Origin: Axinella damicornis
Taxonomy: Eukaryota; Porifera; Demospongiae; Axinellida; Axinellidae
Assembly: GCA_963931865.1 (NCBI GenBank)
Contig: OZ007511.1
Location: forward strand, 6,280,626-6,344,625
Length of the DNA stretch: 64,000 nt
Direction: 5' to 3'
A model generated the notes under the pieces. The model was not told where the DNA came from. It searched no databases and worked only from the letters and a program-made list of their open reading frames with translations. A program made the position numbers and the translations under genes. This document shows positions 33,975-45,560 of the stretch, piece after piece (positions within the stretch are counted from its first letter, which is position 1; each line of letters opens with the position of its first letter).

Positions 33975-34345
33975 CCACTTGTCTTGGTTTTGCAGCCAAT
34001 TTGGGAGATTCTGTCCTCGATAAGGTGCCAGCTGGTTGTGGTGTATGACCTTGGGCTTTGTGTGAGGGCTCTACTGAATTCTGTAAGTCACATCATTGAT
34101 CTTTTTCGTGACAATGTAGGGTCTGTGCCATGGTATCTGGAATTTTGGTGAGATCCCCTTTCTTCGCTGAGGGATCTTATACAGCCAAAGTGGATCACCT
34201 CTCTTTTAGCTCATTTCTCGCACAGATGCATCATAGTAGTATTTCATACGGTCACTGGCCAACTGAAGATGGGACCTGCCAAATTGCACTGGGAGAAACG
34301 TAGCATTTCCTTCTGCATAAACCTTTAGGAAACATGACAAGTCTG
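33975..34345 (-). pseudogene. Ty3/Gypsy integrase C-terminal fragment
   Basis: Read on the minus strand, a linker with LQLASDRMKYYYDAS is followed by a stop and then GDPLWLYKIPQRRKGISPKF, PWHRPYIVTKKINDVTYRI and KPKVIHHNQLAPY. This is the order of the GPY/F-type C-terminal module that follows the Gypsy integrase core. Two in-frame stops are present. The core fragment of presumably the same element lies 2 kb away at 36255-36840 on the same strand, so the element has been split or rearranged. Confidence 0.7.
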
Positions 34346-34860
34346 AACATTTCCTACTTAGGAAAAATATCAAGTTTCCTGTTACCTATCCTCTAGAGGA
34401 TAGGGCTAAATACCAGGTAGGGGATAGGTATGGGAGATGTCACGTTTCAGCTATATTTCATACACAGCATAGACTGATTCATCCTAAATGCCAGGTAGAG
34501 GATAGGTGTGGGAGAGGTCGCATTTCAGCCACAGTTCCTAGTACACAAATTATATACCACAGCCATTTGAATAATCACACTGACTTCATGACATGAATGA
34601 AACTGCCAAACTGGAATACACAAGGTAGCTGAATATGATTATTATAGTTGCAGTGATCAGCGAGAACAATATATGTACCAGTGCAATCGGCAAATCAAAC
34701 ATAGGGTTTGTGTGCAGTATGTGTAAAGCACGATATATGTAGCAGCACAATGGGCAAATCAAACATAATTATGGTTTGTGCACAGTATGTGTAAAGAAGT
34801 TACTCAACAAAACCCAGCTTGGAGCTTCAAGATGAACTGGCATCGGCTGTTGGGAAACCA

Positions 34861-34952
34861 TAGCCTCGTTCCCAGTCCCACGCCCAGCTTTTCGTCGCTG
34901 CTTAGTACTAAGCAGCGACGAAAAGCTGGGCGTGGGACTGGGTACGAGGCTA
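34861..34952. mobile_element. Foldback MITE, 46-bp arms (TAGCCTCGTTCCCAGTCCC)
   Basis: The left arm TAGCCTCGTTCCCAGTCCCA continues CGCCCAGCTTTTCGTCGCTG and is mirrored almost perfectly to GGGACTGGGTACGAGGCTA. The unit is essentially all stem. Shorter relatives are at 56196-56250 and 60781-60863. Confidence 0.9.
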
Positions 34953-35070
34953 GGGAAACCAAACGTCCTCGGATACGCTTTTTTGACTGTCGCTTGGATT
35001 TTCTCTTCCTTTGCATCAAGATTCTGAAAGAATTGACCCAGCTTGTCTGATCTCCATTGAAGGTCTTTAA

Positions 35071-35672
35071 CCCTTTAACCACCGAATTCTTTCCACCAAG
35101 ACAACACATTTTCATGCATTCAGCGCACACCACTTTCGTAGGTACTCCTCTCCCACAGCATTCGCTCCTCAGCGGCCAAACTTGGTGGGGCCCGCACACA
35201 TGGAGAGACCCCTCTGGCAATACCGTTAATGATATTCATGACCCCCCACAAGGCCAGCAATCGGAGGTCAAATGTGGATGTCAGCCGGATTTTCGCCCAG
35301 CATTTCCCTAAACTTGGGCCAGATCTGACTGATGGCACACCTTACACCACCAATTTGCAGGTTTTCTTGAGGCCCTGGGTGGGGTCTATGAATATCATTA
35401 GAATCAAAAATTCTTGGGTCAATGAATCTCATTAAAATCAAAAAACGCCCACCGCAGGCCGAAGGGGGGGCTGCCGCCCCCCCTTCGAAACCCCCCCGCT
35501 TGTACGTTTAGTGGGGGAGGCGCACCGAAATCTGACCAAATTTTTGAGTTCGTGCCTTAAAGTCGTCCCTAGGCCCTCTGAAGACTTTTGGGTCTCTTTT
35601 TGGACTGGCGAGAAGCCCTACAAGTGCATAGGGTCTAAATGACGCCAATAGGCGTCAATAGGGCTTAAAGGG
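35071..35672. mobile_element. TTAA-flanked MITE with CCCTTTAA ends, copy 1
   Basis: Bounded by TTAA on both sides (35067-35070 and 35673-35676) with CCCTTTAA and TTAAAGGG ends. The TTAA target fits piggyBac-like movement (family knowledge). The inverted second copy is at 54474-54968. This copy has about 100 bp more, including a GC-rich stretch near 35445-35530 (GGGGGGCTGCCGCCCCCCC). No protein is encoded. Confidence 0.75.
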
Positions 35673-35679
35673 TTAATCA

Positions 35680-36250
35680 GCAAGACATCTTCTCCATCTT
35701 CACTAGCGCTCTCCTCACTGGACATGAAGAGCATTGTCGGAACATTAGATTTCTCCCACTTTTTCGATCCTTTTCAGCAAACGACATTTTCTGAAATGCA
35801 AACTGCCGTGCCTGAAGTTTCTACAGAAAGAACAGAAACTTTCACATACAATTATAGTGAGAAGGGGGTCAACAAATTTCTGGAAGGCAACACATTGCTT
35901 TTGCCTTCCCTCTCCTCCCATAAATGAAACCCGGGTGCATATGTGACCGCTGAATATGATTTTGCAGGACGGGGATCTATACTCGGAAGAATGTTTTTTT
36001 TTGACAAACTTTTTTCTTTTCATTCTGTAAACCTTCTGTCTGTCCATTCATTAAATTTCATTGCAATACAATGTTGTTTGCTTAGTGTAACACTCGGAGA
36101 AAGAAGGGAGTTCAGTTTAGCTAGCATGAACGGACCTACAGTATTGTTATCGCTCGATAAAAAGACACGCAGCCTGACACAAACAATCACCGACAAGTTA
36201 CGCGGTGTATCTTCCAACGTTTTCTGGATACGTTCTCCCCAACAGCGGGA
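35680..36250. other. Unassigned sequence inside the split Gypsy element
   Basis: A segment lying between the two integrase fragments. Open frames exist on both strands near 35943-36374, but no domain was recognised. It may be an insertion. Confidence 0.35.
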
Positions 36251-36254
36251 CTGC

Positions 36255-36840
36255 TTATCGCTCTGTCTTCGACTCTTCGCTGTCTTTGTTGACAAATTCA
36301 TCATGACACGGATACGGAACACCAGCCAGCTGGGCTTCCAAGGTTCTGTTCATGTGTTCCACCATTTCATCTGACTGGGGATGCAGTGGAGTTGTGCGGG
36401 TTTTCCTAATCCCGAGAAGGTTACGCATCTCGGAGAAAACAGCCGACTCAAAGTTCCTTCCCTGATCAGAATGCAACTCGAGAGGCACTCCAAACCGGCA
36501 AACAACCTCATTCACCAGGGCCTCAGCAACAGTGCCAGCCTCTTGATTAGGCAGTGGAAAGGCCTCTGGCCACTTGGTGAAATAGTCTGCAACCACTAGT
36601 AGATATTTGTGGCCTTTAGATGACACACCATCACATCCAGAGCCAGTCGCTCCATGGGGGCACCTGCATTATATTGGTGCATGGCCGCCCTTGGCCTCCG
36701 TCTTGGACCTCTCCTAGAAGCACAAAGGTCACAGTTACAACACCAACTGAGTACATCATAAACTTCAAACAAAAGCTCTGGGAAGGTCTGGTAGCCCATG
36801 CATGTGGTAGCCCATGCATGTGAACATATCTACGTACCAT
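36255..36840 (-). pseudogene. Ty3/Gypsy integrase core fragment
   Basis: Minus strand. A zinc-binding end (WCCNCDLCASRRGP) in one frame is followed, one frameshift later, by the catalytic core: YLLVVADYFTKWPEAFPL (first Asp), LHSDQGRNFES (second Asp) and MVEHMNRTLEAQLAG (catalytic Glu region). The frame decays just after NRTLEAQ. Reverse transcriptase, protease and LTRs were not found, so only this piece and the C-terminal piece at 33975-34345 remain. Confidence 0.8.
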
Positions 36841-37544
36841 TCCTGATTCTCAAGGTCAGGCATTCAGCAATAAAGTACTGGGGTTAGTTTCTATTGTGGG
36901 TGGTTATAGTAATGAATTCAACTACCACTCTATAGTGGTTCAGCAAAGAATATTACTAGCTGCAGTCACTTGGCTACACTGCAATTCCAATACCAGACCA
37001 TCGGCAATCAACTCACAACTTTATAGCCAATTAACAGCACCCTTGACTACATGGTGTTAGCCTGAGCTGGATTTCTGTGTTTGCTGTCAATACTAATCAT
37101 TGACTTGTTGTATGTTTTTCATTCATTTATCAGGAGTTTGAATGTCGTCTTCAACTCACTGAAATATTGCTGTGTTTGGGACCCCTTTCCAAAGCTGTGC
37201 AGCAGGCTGAAGACCTCTGCAAAAGAGTTGCAACTCTCACGATGCCCGGTTAGTGACAGTGGAGTGCAATCATAATGTTGTCATCTACCACGGATTCAGA
37301 ATTTTTTGGGGTGTCTAGCTTATAACTGGACCGAATTAAATAATTTGCCGGTGTTTAGAATACGTAGAGGACTTTGCGGCAAGAAGCCGGACTTACTATA
37401 GTGCCCCAGAGCAACAGGCCAGAGAGAGATGGCCCTATACAAGACAGCAGCCAACAGAACAAAGTAGCAACAAGCGAGAGTGAGTCTCGCAGCAGGGACC
37501 GACACAGAGGGCGTTATGACGGAGTCAGATGAGCCAGCAATGGC

Positions 37545-38095
37545 GCTGGGGCATTGGGGTACGGCGAGTCACAACTGGGGTTGTAACGCGGTTACCAGGA
37601 GTGCGGTTGCCCCTCGAACATTATATATATATATCGAGGGGCAACTGAACTTCAGGTAGCCGCGATGCAACCCCGGTTGCGACTCACCGTAGCGCGTATT
37701 GTAATTCGTTCCAATTAACGCTCATGCCACATAGCAACCACGCTCAGTCGATCGCGAGCAATGGCGACCAAAAGGAAGACAAGACATTATTACAGCACTT
37801 ACAGCTTCGCCAGCACGGTGAGTTTTGCCATGCAAGCGTCAGTGAACGACAGCGATCACGGCCGTGTGGTCAGAATCTTCATGTGCCTTTCCTAAGAACA
37901 GTACTGCCACCGGAAGCTGAAGAGAGCGCTCGAGCAATGATGGCCACGGCGAGACAAAAGCGCTCGTATCTCCACCAGCAAGGTGAGTTTTACACCAACT
38001 TTTTACATTCAGGTCAGGGCATGATAGCGATCACGGTGGTGTAGTCAGAATTTCTGTAGGCCAAGCCTAAGTATTCAAACATTATATGTGACATT
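37545..38095 (+). repeat. Dimeric interspersed repeat with an inverted-repeat head
   Basis: At 37561-37695, inverted arms (GGTTGTAACGCGGTTACCAG, GTGCGGTTGCCCCTCGA and their mirror) surround (TA)n. Then come two halves of the repeat: AGCAATGGCGACCAAAAGGA with GGTGAGTTTTG, and GAGCAATGATGGCCACGGCG with GGTGAGTTTTA, each followed by GATCACGGNNGTGTNGTCAGAAT. It is the best preserved copy of the dimer. Confidence 0.65.
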
Positions 38096-38099
38096 CCCG

Positions 38100-38720
38100 T
38101 GTAGAAATCGAAGGTTATTCCGGAAGTCAATTATTGAGATAAACGCAATTATAAATTTTAATTTTCAACGCTTTCTAGCGCCTATTCTACAACAGCTAGA
38201 AACATGGGACAAAAAGCGGCAGCAAGATGGATCCCTTGCCTAAGGATTTGCCAAGTCTGACGGATACCAACATAACAGAGACAGCACAGTAAGCGTTATT
38301 ACATGAACGGTACATCGTTGACGTACCGTCGATCCGTATAGTAGCGATCTAGCGCTCAGTACGTAGGTGCTGTTTACCTGTTTTGCTTCATAGGTGCTGT
38401 TGCTTTAGACGAAGGATCCCTCTCACTGTTGGCGTTTGACCCGTGTTTGTAGCTATCGCACAACCGCAGATACAGAGCGTTGAATCTTGCCATTTTTATC
38501 GCGTGTTGACGGTACCGCGTGCGTATACTGTGTAAACGCCCGAGGTCACTGCACTTTCGTGGGCGTAACTATTCGTTCAAGCAACGATTAGCGCTAAGAC
38601 TTTCGCAAAGTGTTGGGGAACCCCCAAAGCTTCGATTAGCATCACTAACTCATTTTTGGCCAATGCGGAATAATCTTCAAGTTCTACACGAGACTGTCAC
38701 ATAATATATTATATTGGATT
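38100..38720. other. No gene seen
   Basis: No supported exon. The sequence lies between two dimeric repeat copies. Confidence 0.4.
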
Positions 38721-38724
38721 ATTG

Positions 38725-39135
38725 AGTGGCAACCGCACTACTGGTAGCGCAAGCTGCTCATTCCAATTAACGCATGTCACATGACGACCATGCTAGTCAT
38801 GTCAATAACGAGTCTAGTCAGCATGGTAATGGCGAGACCAACAGCGCTCACAGCGTGAATTTCAGGACATAATCATCAGTGAACGACAGTGATCACAACT
38901 TTTGTGAGTCTTTCGTGAGAGCTGTATAGCTATATCTACTGTGAACGGTAAGTCGGTGAGAGCGCTCGAGCAAATGGCGGCCGATGGGATGACAAAAGCA
39001 CTTGTATCTCCACCACCAAGGTGAGCTCAGCACCAAGATCGTACCTTTGGTCAGTACATGGTAGCGATCACGATCGTCGGATGGTATAAGTCAGAACCGT
39101 TGTAGGGCATTCGCAAATAGCCACCGCACTCCTGG
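38725..39135 (+). repeat. Dimeric interspersed repeat, shortened copy
   Basis: It starts GGCAACCGCACTACTGGTAGC and carries CACATGACGACCATGCTAG, AGTGAACGACAGTGATCAC, then GAGCAAATGGCGGCCGATGG and AAGGTGAGCTCAGCACC. It ends near CCACCGCACTCCTGGTAGC. Weakly related pieces follow to 39540. Confidence 0.6.
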
Positions 39136-39524
39136 TAGCGGGGGAATCTCACCGGCAGGGAAAGCTCACCCTTCAGAATGGTACTCCGGTATTAATTTCA
39201 CCCCGAGCAGACTCTGATTGCATCCACCAGCCCGTACTTACAGCTCAAAGGTAAGCTCGGGTCGTCTCAGTTAGTGCACGCGTGGCTGTCTCATTCCATC
39301 CGGAACGAAAAATAAATCCACCTACACAAGGAGGCCAAAAGTGGCCTCCCGAAATGACAAACACTCATAACTCTACCACAAAGATGAGTTTCAGCACAAA
39401 TATTATACGTTTAGATCAGTCAAAAATTACAATGATGATGGTGTAGTCAGAATCTCTCCATGTCCTCCACTGTGCTCAGGATTTTTTCAATTTTTGGAAA
39501 GTTTTATTTCCCTACCAGTAGCAA

Positions 39525-40109
39525 GGGGCAACCGCACTCCTGGTATAGCTGCGGTTAAACGGTAGCACAAGCTAAGTGTGACAGTTCGTTCCAATTATCA
39601 CACATCACCATGATAGCTATATACAGGGAAGATCACAAATTATTTAGAGTGCTCTCAAGTACCATTCATAAAGTAGCCGCGTTGCAACCTGCCGTAGCGC
39701 AAGCTAAGTATTGCAATACGTTCTAATTAACGCACATGCCACGTGGCAACCACGCTCAAGTCGATCGCGAGCAATGGCGACCAAAAGTAAAACAAGACAT
39801 TATCACAGCACTCACAACTTAGCCAGCACGGTGAGTTTCAGCATGTAAGCGTCAGTGAACGACAGTGATCACGGCCGTGTGGTCAGAATCTTCGTGTGCC
39901 TTTCCTAAGAACGGTACTGCCACCGGAAGTCGAGAGAGCGCTCGAGCAATGGCGGCCAACGGCGAGACAAAAGCGCTCATATCTCCACCACCAAGTTGAG
40001 TTTCAGCACCAACTTTTATCATTCAGGTCAGTGCATGATAGCGATCACGGCGGTGTATATAGTCAGAATCTCTGTAGGCCAATCCTAAGTACTCAAACAT
40101 ATTATTATA
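39525..40109 (+). repeat. Dimeric interspersed repeat
   Basis: It starts GGGGCAACCGCACTCCTGGTA. After some extra sequence it shows both halves: CGAGCAATGGCGACCAAAAGT with ACGGTGAGTTTCAG, and CGAGCAATGGCGGCCAACGG with AAGTTGAGTTTCAG. It runs into a tandem array of its own terminal unit at 40110. Confidence 0.65.
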
Positions 40110-40253
40110 TTACGCGGCACAATTTTTCCCCTACCAGGAGTGTAATTATGCGGCATAATTTTTCCCCTACCAGGAGTGTAATTACGCGGCACAATTTTTC
40201 CCCTACCAGGAGTGTAATTACGGGGCACAATTTTTCCCCTACCAGGAGTGTAA
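40110..40253 (+). repeat. 4 x 36-bp tandem repeat of the element end
   Basis: The unit is TTACGCGGCACAATTTTTCC followed by CCTACCAGGAGTGTAA, exactly 36 bp, four times, with one or two changes per copy. The same 36 bases, once and inverted, end the copy at 6586. The terminal unit has therefore been amplified here. Because 36 is a multiple of three, the minus strand shows a spurious repeated peptide. Confidence 0.9.
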
Positions 40254-40507
40254 TGTTACATTCTACTACACATGCTCGAGAGTAGCTCTTTAACATTAGT
40301 AGTCAGTCAGTTCTGTGCTCAGCTCTCAGGAAGCAACATGCATCGACACCTGACCACTATGGCACACGTTTTGGTTCATATTCATTTTTGTTGTGCTTAC
40401 CATATAGTGTCACGAAGGAGTGCCCATTGGAGGTGCAACTTATGTGTTCACCAAACAGAGGGGTGGCCCTCTTTTAAGGGTTTCCTTCTGTGAAATGTAT
40501 CGTCAGT

Positions 40508-41513
40508 TAGCATCCACCACTCTCCACAACAGCTGTAGTCTCCTTTGTCGGCTAATTAGTATAATATTATGGTCTGTAGTTCCTTCGGTCTACAATGAAT
40601 TGTGGTGGTTCTAGTAGCCTCAGGCTGTCAATCATAGGCCAAATGAGTGACAATACTACTACTACTCCGCTAAGTCTGCATGGATTTTATGCTACGTAGC
40701 ATAATTTTGAGCATAATTGGATGCAGGAAGCAGTGAGCATAATAAGATGAAAGTTGACTGGATACGGGTAGGGTTCTACTGAAATTAGTGGTGGAGCCAC
40801 TGGAACTTGAAACGCCATCACACCAGAGAAGCCTTAAAGCCCTATAAGTAGTAGTAATTGCAATATTGGAGTGAACTGATGATACATAATTGCAGCATAA
40901 TTGGGATGTGGGGCATGGTAACAATGAGCAGTGCTCAAAAGCTACTCAGGCCTTTATGCCACTGTTAGACTGGTGGATGCTCATTGCAAAACTGAGCCAA
41001 TAGTTTGGGGTAGCATCCACCACTCTCCACAACAGCTGTAGTCTCCTTTGTCGGCTAATTAGTATAATATTATGGTCTGTAGTTCCTTCGGTCTACAATG
41101 AATTGTGGTGGTTCTAGTAGCCTCAGGCTGTCAATCATAGGCCAAATGAGTGACAATACTACTACTACTCCGCTAAGTCTGCATGGATTTTATGCTACGT
41201 AGCATAATTTTGAGCATAATTGGATGCAGGAAGCAGTGAGCATAATAAGATGAAAGTTGACTGGATACGGGTAGGGTTCTACTGAAATTAGTGGTGGAGC
41301 CACTGGAACTTGAAACGCCATCACACCAGAGAAGCCTTAAAGCCCTATAAGTAGTAGTAATTGCAATATTGGAGTGAACTGATGATACATAATTGCAGCA
41401 TAATTGGGATGTGGGGCATGGTAACAATGAGCAGTGCTCAAAAGCTACTCAGGCCTTTATGCCACTGTTAGACTGGTGGATGCTCATTGCAAAACTGAGC
41501 CAATAGTTTGGGG
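40508..41513 (+). repeat. Perfect 503-bp tandem duplication
   Basis: The block 40508-41010 is repeated head to tail at 41011-41513, and no difference was seen on reading through. Both start TAGCATCCACCACTCTCCAC and end AATAGTTTGGGG. No gene was recognised inside; the identical 84-codon frames come from the duplication. It is either very recent or an assembly artefact. Confidence 0.9.
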
Positions 41514-41521
41514 TAGGTATG

Positions 41522-41892
41522 CAGGGGCGGCAGCACGGGGGGGGGGGGGGGGGGGGGGGATTGCCCCCCCTAACTCCTAGCGAGCTACTATTAAACAGCC
41601 AACGGCTGCCCTATACTTAGTACTAGGACTCGGCTAACCTTGTGATGTACACGAATCGAGTTGCTGATCTGGCATCGATCCTCATACATCTGGAACGTGC
41701 AGTACAAAGCACGAAGGTGCCACGAGAGCCCATCCTGATAACTGAAAAATGAAGGCGAAAAATGTTTTCCGCGCTTCACGCAGACTAATCAGCACTATGC
41801 ACCTCTATGCACTGCCTATGGCAGCGTGCGTCACTGGCTTGCCCCCCCCCCCCCCCCCCCCCCCCAATCGTAAGTACGTGCCACCGCCCCTG
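41522..41892. mobile_element. hAT-like MITE with CAGGGGCGG ends and poly-G/poly-C arms
   Basis: The ends CAGGGGCGGCAGCACG and CGTGCCACCGCCCCTG are inverted. Right inside each lies a homopolymer, G23 (41537-41559) and C24 (41842-41865), mirrored as part of the arms. CAGGGGCGG ends are common in hAT elements (family knowledge). Both flanks carry GTATG but no clean 8-bp duplication is seen. No transposase. Confidence 0.7.
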
Positions 41893-42248
41893 GTATGTAT
41901 TCTTTCAAGTAAAGTGGGTGCTCTTTTGGGACGCTATGCATGGATGGTACATGGATTGCTAGGTGCTGGGTGGTGCCCTACTGGCTGTTCTCCTAGGCCA
42001 CAGTCGCCAGGTCTTCATGGATGTTGACCTGGTTGACCCTTGACAGATTCATGGTGGTTGAAAGTTAGTGGGTTGATTGCATTGATAGACTCTCATAATA
42101 TTCTGTCTAGATACTGTGTTAATGAACAGAAGGCTACCAGTTATATATCCAGCAGGAGAGGATTGTTTGATGCTCAAAAACTGACATACTTTGATGACAG
42201 ATGTTTGTTTCTTGAAAATGTGCATACACATTACCCAAATTGTAGCAG

Positions 42249-44704
42249 AAGCACAGTTTCGAGCAGAGATACTTCTCGGACATGCGTATAGGGCTGCCAA
42301 CAGTACTGCAGAATCTCGCAATTGCTACCAAAAAGCCGAGCACCTGGGAAGAAACTCCTTGACACCCGACCATGAGCTCCTTGCCTTCATTTATCAGCAG
42401 ATCTGCACGTATGCAACAGGCAAGAATGACGAAGCACTCGCCAGACTAAAGCCACTTACTGGGAACACATCTCTGAGTAAGTTTACTGAGGGAGTCCTAA
42501 AACAAGCTCTAGGCAACATCTGTCGCTCTGCTGCAGATTTCCATGGTGCTATGACATACTTCAAAGAGTCTATCAAAGTAGCAAAGGATGTGGGCGACAA
42601 GGTCAGGGAAATAGAGAGGAAAGCTGAGCTGGGCAGAACCTATCGTTCAGCTGGGTTGTATGCAAAAGCCCTCAAACGACAGCACATGTATTATGACTTC
42701 GCTCTTCATCGAGGTGACATTGCATCCCTTGCGCTAGCCTGTGGATCCTTAGGGTTTACGAACTATTCGCTTAACCAACCCGACTATGACATAGCTGTTG
42801 TGTATCTTTCTTCACGACTCGAGCTATCCAGGCAGCTTGGAGATGTACAGGGTATCAGGAGGTGCATGAATAACATTGGGAAAGCTTACCACAGTCTTGG
42901 GTATCACCAGCTTACCCTTCCACTCTTTGAAAAGTCTCTAGAGCTAGCAAAGGATATTGGCGACCTACTTGGAGAGGGAACAGCCTATGGTAACATGGGA
43001 AGTGTGTGTAGGGCCATTGGCAGACACGAAGATGCCATCAAATACCACTTGCTGTATGCAGACAATGCTGAAAAACGCTCAGACACAGGTGGCCTTGCTA
43101 TAATGCAAAACGAGCTAGCACTTGACTACCTCCTCTTGGGTGACCTTGACATGGCCAGAAAGTATGTGTTTCTTGCCTTACAAACAAGTCTAGATATTAG
43201 GTCACGTCTTAGCAAGGAAGATGACCTCCTCAAAATCGCCAATTTTGAGAAGAACCAGTCTAGAACGTATTCACTGCTACAGTTCATTCTCGCAGAGCAG
43301 GGCCTCACTGAAGCAGCTCTGCTAGTTTCTGAAATGGGGAGAGCTCGTGCCTTGGCCGATCTTGTTAGGGAAAAATCACAGCTGCAAGATACGTTTCTAG
43401 CTAGCATCGCCAGCATTGTCGATAAACAAGGGAATCTTGACCTGGAAAGTTTGTCTCACGCGATGAGGGAAGTGGGCAACTTAGTTGTCATGTTTCATTC
43501 TCACCTTGTGGTCTACTCTTTGGTAGACGATCCACTCTCAAGTGCCAAGAAAACGTGGCTCTACATCTGGCTTCTTACACCAAACAAAGAGGCAGTTCAG
43601 AAGGGTACATCTGAGTGAAAGAGAAGCCGTTGAAAGGAACTTGGCTCTCAATGAAGGCTTTGTTGATAGTATGATGCGTGAGATTGGAGTAGAAGAGGTG
43701 CAGTTTGACGAGCCAAGGTTGCTGGAAAATCCTTTGAGGGATATTGTGATTGGAAAGCGAAAAGAGAAGGGCAATGCGAATGGAGAAAAGCTTTCTAGGC
43801 GCTACCAACTGCTTTTTCAACCCATAGAAGAATGCATTTCCAGTGGTGGCAAGGGAGAACTGCAGCAGCTGATCTTCATCCCCCAAGGTTACCTTTTCAG
43901 TGTGCCATATCCAGCTCTGAAAGGTCCTACTCAATACCTTGTTGAACAGTTCATCATCTCTGTTTCTCCATCACTGGGCCTACTTCATCTCGCATCCCAG
44001 AAGGTACAAGGTCGCCCAGTAGGTGAAGATCTGCATGCACTTGCAGTTGGTAACCCCCAGATGCCTCTGGCAGCGATTCCCCAGCTTCCAGGTTCGGAAC
44101 ATGAAGCCGAATCTGTTGTATCAGTCCTGGGGGGAAACTCCTTACTGGCAGTGAGGCAACGAAGGAGGCAGTGAAGTCACGCCTCACCTCATTTAGTATT
44201 GTCCATCTCGCCACCCATGCAATATTGAGTGACTCTCTGTTAGATCACCTTTCTTTGACTAACGATTCCAACCCACACCATGATGGAGATTATTCCACAA
44301 AGGGTGCCATTATTTTGGCCAAATCGGATTCTCATTGCAGTGGAGTCCTTACTTCAACTGAGATACAGCAGCTGCCACTTGACAGTAAACTGTTTGTCCT
44401 AAGCTGCTGTAAAACTGCGTGTGGAAAAATCACAAGAGACGGGGTACTGGGACTATCTAGGTCAATTCTCAGCGCTGGTGTTACCTGTGTTATCGTTTCT
44501 CTCTGGTCTATTCATGACACACCGACAGCCAATTTAATGAAACACTTTTATACGGAGTACCAGGTGCATCAAGATGCTCCATATTCGCTGCACAAAGCTA
44601 TGCTTGCACTCTTGACCAGAGGAAGTAGTCCAGCAGAATGGGCTGCGTTTTGCATTCTTGGAGTGTCACCTGGGTTAGTCACCCAGACAAGCCCAATAAT
44701 ATAA
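42249..44704 (+). pseudogene. TPR-CHAT protein gene, two frameshifts
   Basis: The exon opens after an acceptor AAATTGTAGCAG|AA and is one long exon to a stop at 44704. Residues from about 42255 to 43300 form at least six tetratricopeptide repeats (for example DFHGAMTYFKESIKVAKDVGD, and YHQLTLPLFEKSLELAKDIGD). A linker with GRARALADLV leads to a CHAT (caspase-like) domain: FIPQGYLFSVPYPAL, IVHLATHAILS with the His near 44216, and FVLSCCKTACGK with the Cys at 44408. The usual E of the SACET motif is K here. The frame shifts near 43590-43600, consistent with loss of a 5-bp copy of TTCAG, and near 44140, where one base is missing. With these breaks only the TPR half is made. They could be assembly errors. 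Earlier exons were not found. Confidence 0.8.
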
Positions 44705-45560
44705 TTAAACTCTCAGATTGTTATTCACATGTTCGTATACCATACAAAAGAATTATCTATAGACCTACCCACACAATCATTGTTACAATCGGCATGGTTT
44801 GTTTTTAATAGGATAACATGTGAGCCTCTGGCCTCCAGGGGTTTGTGTGGAATTAATCTGCATGTTTCGCGATCGTGCTCATTACTTCTGCCTATTAGGG
44901 GACCTAAGTATTATTCCCAATAATGAAATTGCAGTGTACAAAAAACCTTAATTTACTCTATTGCATGGTAGCATTACAGGAAGCGAGTACAGTCTTCCAG
45001 AGAAGTGGCTTGTTGTTGATGATTTAGTTTTACCATTATGGATAATAGAGCACACTACGTAGCTTTCTCCACAGCAGCAGATGATGGCTAATTACTGTAT
45101 GCAGATGCATATGGTACATGCCTATCATCCCTTAAGGTCCTGCCTATTATTCTAACAGCTATTATCTGATTGTGCTTGCATTATCTGTCAAGACATAGTT
45201 TTTTGTGGCCACAACTGCTTGTATGTAGACTCTGGCACCAGTGAAGCTGCAGTCCCACTGACTAGTTCCAGCTCTGCCACCGAATATGATAATCAACAAG
45301 GTAATCGGGCATGCATTGTTTTATCAACTCTATGCTCAACACATCACGGAGGCACATTCATTTTACCTGGTATGTACAGTACTTATGACATGCAGATGCA
45401 ATAGCAAGTAATAGAAACTGTCACCGTAACATTTCAAGGGCACTACAGGAATCAAGGGAATCGCAAGAACCACAGAAACCAAAGGAACTGGGGAAACCAT
45501 GGGAACCTATTGTGTCTTGGTGGCTGAGTGTTTTCTTCAGCAACTAAAAATGTTAATAGT
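44705..45560. other. Intergenic between convergent genes
   Basis: AT-rich sequence separates the TPR-CHAT stop (+) from the SKI2-like stop (-). A short run of CANGGNAACC-like repeats occurs near 45440-45510. No gene. Confidence 0.45.

Noticed and set aside
40670..41427. Two identical 84-codon minus frames
   Set aside because: Identity comes from the 503-bp duplication; no domain or splice support.
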